Origin: Patescibacteria group bacterium
GTDB taxonomy: Bacteria; Patescibacteriota; Microgenomatia; UBA12405
Assembly: GCA_018902845.1 (NCBI GenBank)
Contig: JAHIPV010000012.1
Coordinates: forward strand, 1-60,925
DNA length: 60,925 nt
Reading direction: 5' to 3'
Every line of letters begins with the position of its first letter. Positions within the stretch are counted from its first letter, which is position 1. Below the pieces are notes generated by a model, which searched no databases, was not told where the DNA came from, and saw only the letters and a list, made by a program, of their open reading frames with translations. Both the position numbers and the translations under genes were made by a program. Positions 59,138 to 60,925 of this stretch are shown here, piece by piece.

Positions 59138-60125
59138 AAAAAATGTGGGATTACATATATTAGAACTCGAGTTGACAAATAAATGCAATTTAAATTGCAA
59201 GCACTGTTATGTTGACAAAAAACATACAAGTGAACTACCTTGCGAAACAGTCAAAGACATAATAAGTCAGGCAAAAGAACTTGATGTCTATAGATTGGTA
59301 TTTACTGGTGGCGAGCCGCTTATCTATTCAAAAATATTTAATGTAGCGACATATGCAAAAAAACTTGGGATAAAAAATCTATTTTTATTAACTAATGGTA
59401 TTCTCGTTAATAAAAAAAATATTAACAAGCTAAAAATATTTGATGGAATCCAATTAAGTTTAGATAATATACCTAACCAAAAATCATCATTAAGAAAAGA
59501 TTATTCAAATGTTCTTGAAAATGCTGTTTCATTACTCCAACAAAATAATATCAATATTAACTTTTACTGCACTTTATGTAAAAGTAACACTGATAAGATA
59601 GATCAAATAATAAAATACGCAAACAATTTAAATGTAAGAATTGGTTTCAATACCCTCATACCATTATATCCAAGTTTAGAAAATCAAACCCTATCTCCTC
59701 AAGAAACGAAAGAATCTTTGACAAAAATAATTAATTATATAAATAAAGGCTTTAACGTCAATTTATCTCACCATCTTAGATTTTTAGTAGACAAACAAAA
59801 GAAAGCAGATTATGAATCATTAATTAAGGAAAATCCGAATAAAATCCATGGTGGTTGTCTTGCGGGTATTGCTGCTTTATACATTTCTAGCGATGGCTCT
59901 GTACTGGCATGTCCATTTATAAAATATCCCTGTGATAATATTTTTAAAAATAATTTATACAATATTTGGGAAAACAACGAAATATTAAATGTATTAAGGA
60001 ATCGAAAAAATTTTGAAGGAAAATGTGGAAAATGTAAATACGTTAATGTTTGTGGCGGTTGTAGAGCACATAGTCTTCTAAAATATGGCAAAATAAACTC
60101 ATCAGAATTTGGATGTTTCCTTTAA
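59130..60125 (+). CDS. Radical SAM/SPASM maturase-like protein 2
   Basis: CNLNCKHC; FTGGEPLI; C-terminal CGKCKYVNVCGGCR; start at 59130 overlaps upstream stop by 8 bp. Confidence 0.88.
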   Translation: MSKKNVGLHILELELTNKCNLNCKHCYVDKKHTSELPCETVKDIISQAKELDVYRLVFTGGEPLIYSKIFNVATYAKKLGIKNLFLLTNGILVNKKNINKLKIFDGIQLSLDNIPNQKSSLRKDYSNVLENAVSLLQQNNININFYCTLCKSNTDKIDQIIKYANNLNVRIGFNTLIPLYPSLENQTLSPQETKESLTKIINYINKGFNVNLSHHLRFLVDKQKKADYESLIKENPNKIHGGCLAGIAALYISSDGSVLACPFIKYPCDNIFKNNLYNIWENNEILNVLRNRKNFEGKCGKCKYVNVCGGCRAHSLLKYGKINSSEFGCFL

Positions 60126-60132
60126 AAAACCA

Positions 60133-60732
60133 ATGATCAAAATACGCCCGGCATTAACTAACGATGCTAAAAAAATAGCCTACATAAAAAACACAACTTG
60201 GAAGGACACATATAAAAATCTAATAGACTCTTTTTACCTAGACAATCTCGAGATATCGCAAGAAATAATCAATAAATGGAAAAACAGAATCCTGGATACA
60301 AAAAGTAATCAAACATATTTTTGGGTTGCTCTTAAATCCAATCAAGTTGTCGGTTTTTTGTGGGGAGGTGGAGCCAGAGATCCTAAGATTGAAAAACTAA
60401 AATACGAACTGTACGCTTTCTATGTTTTACCTAAATATCAACACCAAGGAATAGGTAAGAAGTTGTTCTCTACGTTTGCAAACAATATAAAAAAAGATTT
60501 TTTTCTTTGGATGCTAAAAGACAATATGTCCGAGCTAATATACGAAAAATTAAAATGTCAGAAAACCAATTACGAGAATTTAATAGATATAGGAAATAAA
60601 CAATATAAAGAAATTGCGTTTATATATAAACATAAAAATATAAACCAATTAGACCCAAACTGTGCTTTTTGCGATCCGTCCGTAATTGAAAAACAGGGGA
60701 TTTACAAAAACGGTTCTGTTGTTGTGACCTGA
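60133..60732 (+). CDS. GNAT-family acetyltransferase with HIT-like C-terminal stub
   Basis: ELYAFYVLPKYQHQGIGKKLFSTFANNI; tail DPNCAFCDPSVIEKQGIYKNGSVVVT. Confidence 0.75.
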   Translation: MIKIRPALTNDAKKIAYIKNTTWKDTYKNLIDSFYLDNLEISQEIINKWKNRILDTKSNQTYFWVALKSNQVVGFLWGGGARDPKIEKLKYELYAFYVLPKYQHQGIGKKLFSTFANNIKKDFFLWMLKDNMSELIYEKLKCQKTNYENLIDIGNKQYKEIAFIYKHKNINQLDPNCAFCDPSVIEKQGIYKNGSVVVT

Positions 60733-60742
60733 CTTCCGCATT

Positions 60743-60898
60743 CTAGTGCCCCGGAATTTGTCGATAAATTGTTTTAGCTTCGTTGCTTAATTCTGAGTCA
60801 ATTATTGTTTTTAGTTTGCCAAAAACCACTTCACCTTGCCCAACTTTTCCCAGAATTTGGATGGCTTTGATTAATGAGATTTTGGTTGGTTCGAGCAT
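60743..60898 (-). CDS. Small hypothetical protein (51 aa)
   Basis: MLEPTKISLIKAIQILGKVGQGEVVFGKLKTIIDSELSNEAKTIYRQIPGH; GGAGG Shine-Dalgarno upstream. Confidence 0.5.
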   Translation of the reverse strand: MLEPTKISLIKAIQILGKVGQGEVVFGKLKTIIDSELSNEAKTIYRQIPGH

Positions 60899-60925
60899 TC
60901 TTTCCACCTCCTTCATCACTAAAAG

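Noticed and set aside
1-60925. CRISPR arrays and rRNA genes
   Set aside because: No regularly spaced repeats and no rRNA signatures seen

Overview
AT-rich 61-kb window; gene style and domain families suggest a Patescibacteria/CPR (Microgenomates-like) chromosome, but that is inference. Positions ~240-11,980 look like core chromosome: tRNA-Met, FtsB/DivIC-like protein, tyrosine recombinase, HerA/TraD-like ATPase, permease, Phd/PIN toxin-antitoxin, DnaG, RpoD, tRNA-Asn. From the tRNA-Asn 3' end to ~55.8 kb the window reads as a tandem stack of integrative elements. Three large serine recombinases all point toward the tRNA (3' ends at 11.9, 35.7 and 50.0 kb), and a degraded C-terminal remnant of a fourth lies at 26.74-26.80 kb. 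The stack carries two Type III-like restriction-modification modules, a TIR protein, HEPN-like proteins, an Mrr-like nuclease, TIGR02391-like and DUF2971-like proteins, a Panacea-type toxin-antitoxin and many uncharacterised genes. At the right end (56.7-60.7 kb) is a compact locus resembling a RiPP biosynthetic cluster: a small peptide with its own promoter, two translationally coupled radical SAM/SPASM enzymes, a PP-loop ATPase with Cys clusters, and a GNAT whose C-terminus looks like a truncated HIT domain. I consider this locus and the integrase stack the most interesting content. All family calls come from reading motifs by eye; no searches were run.
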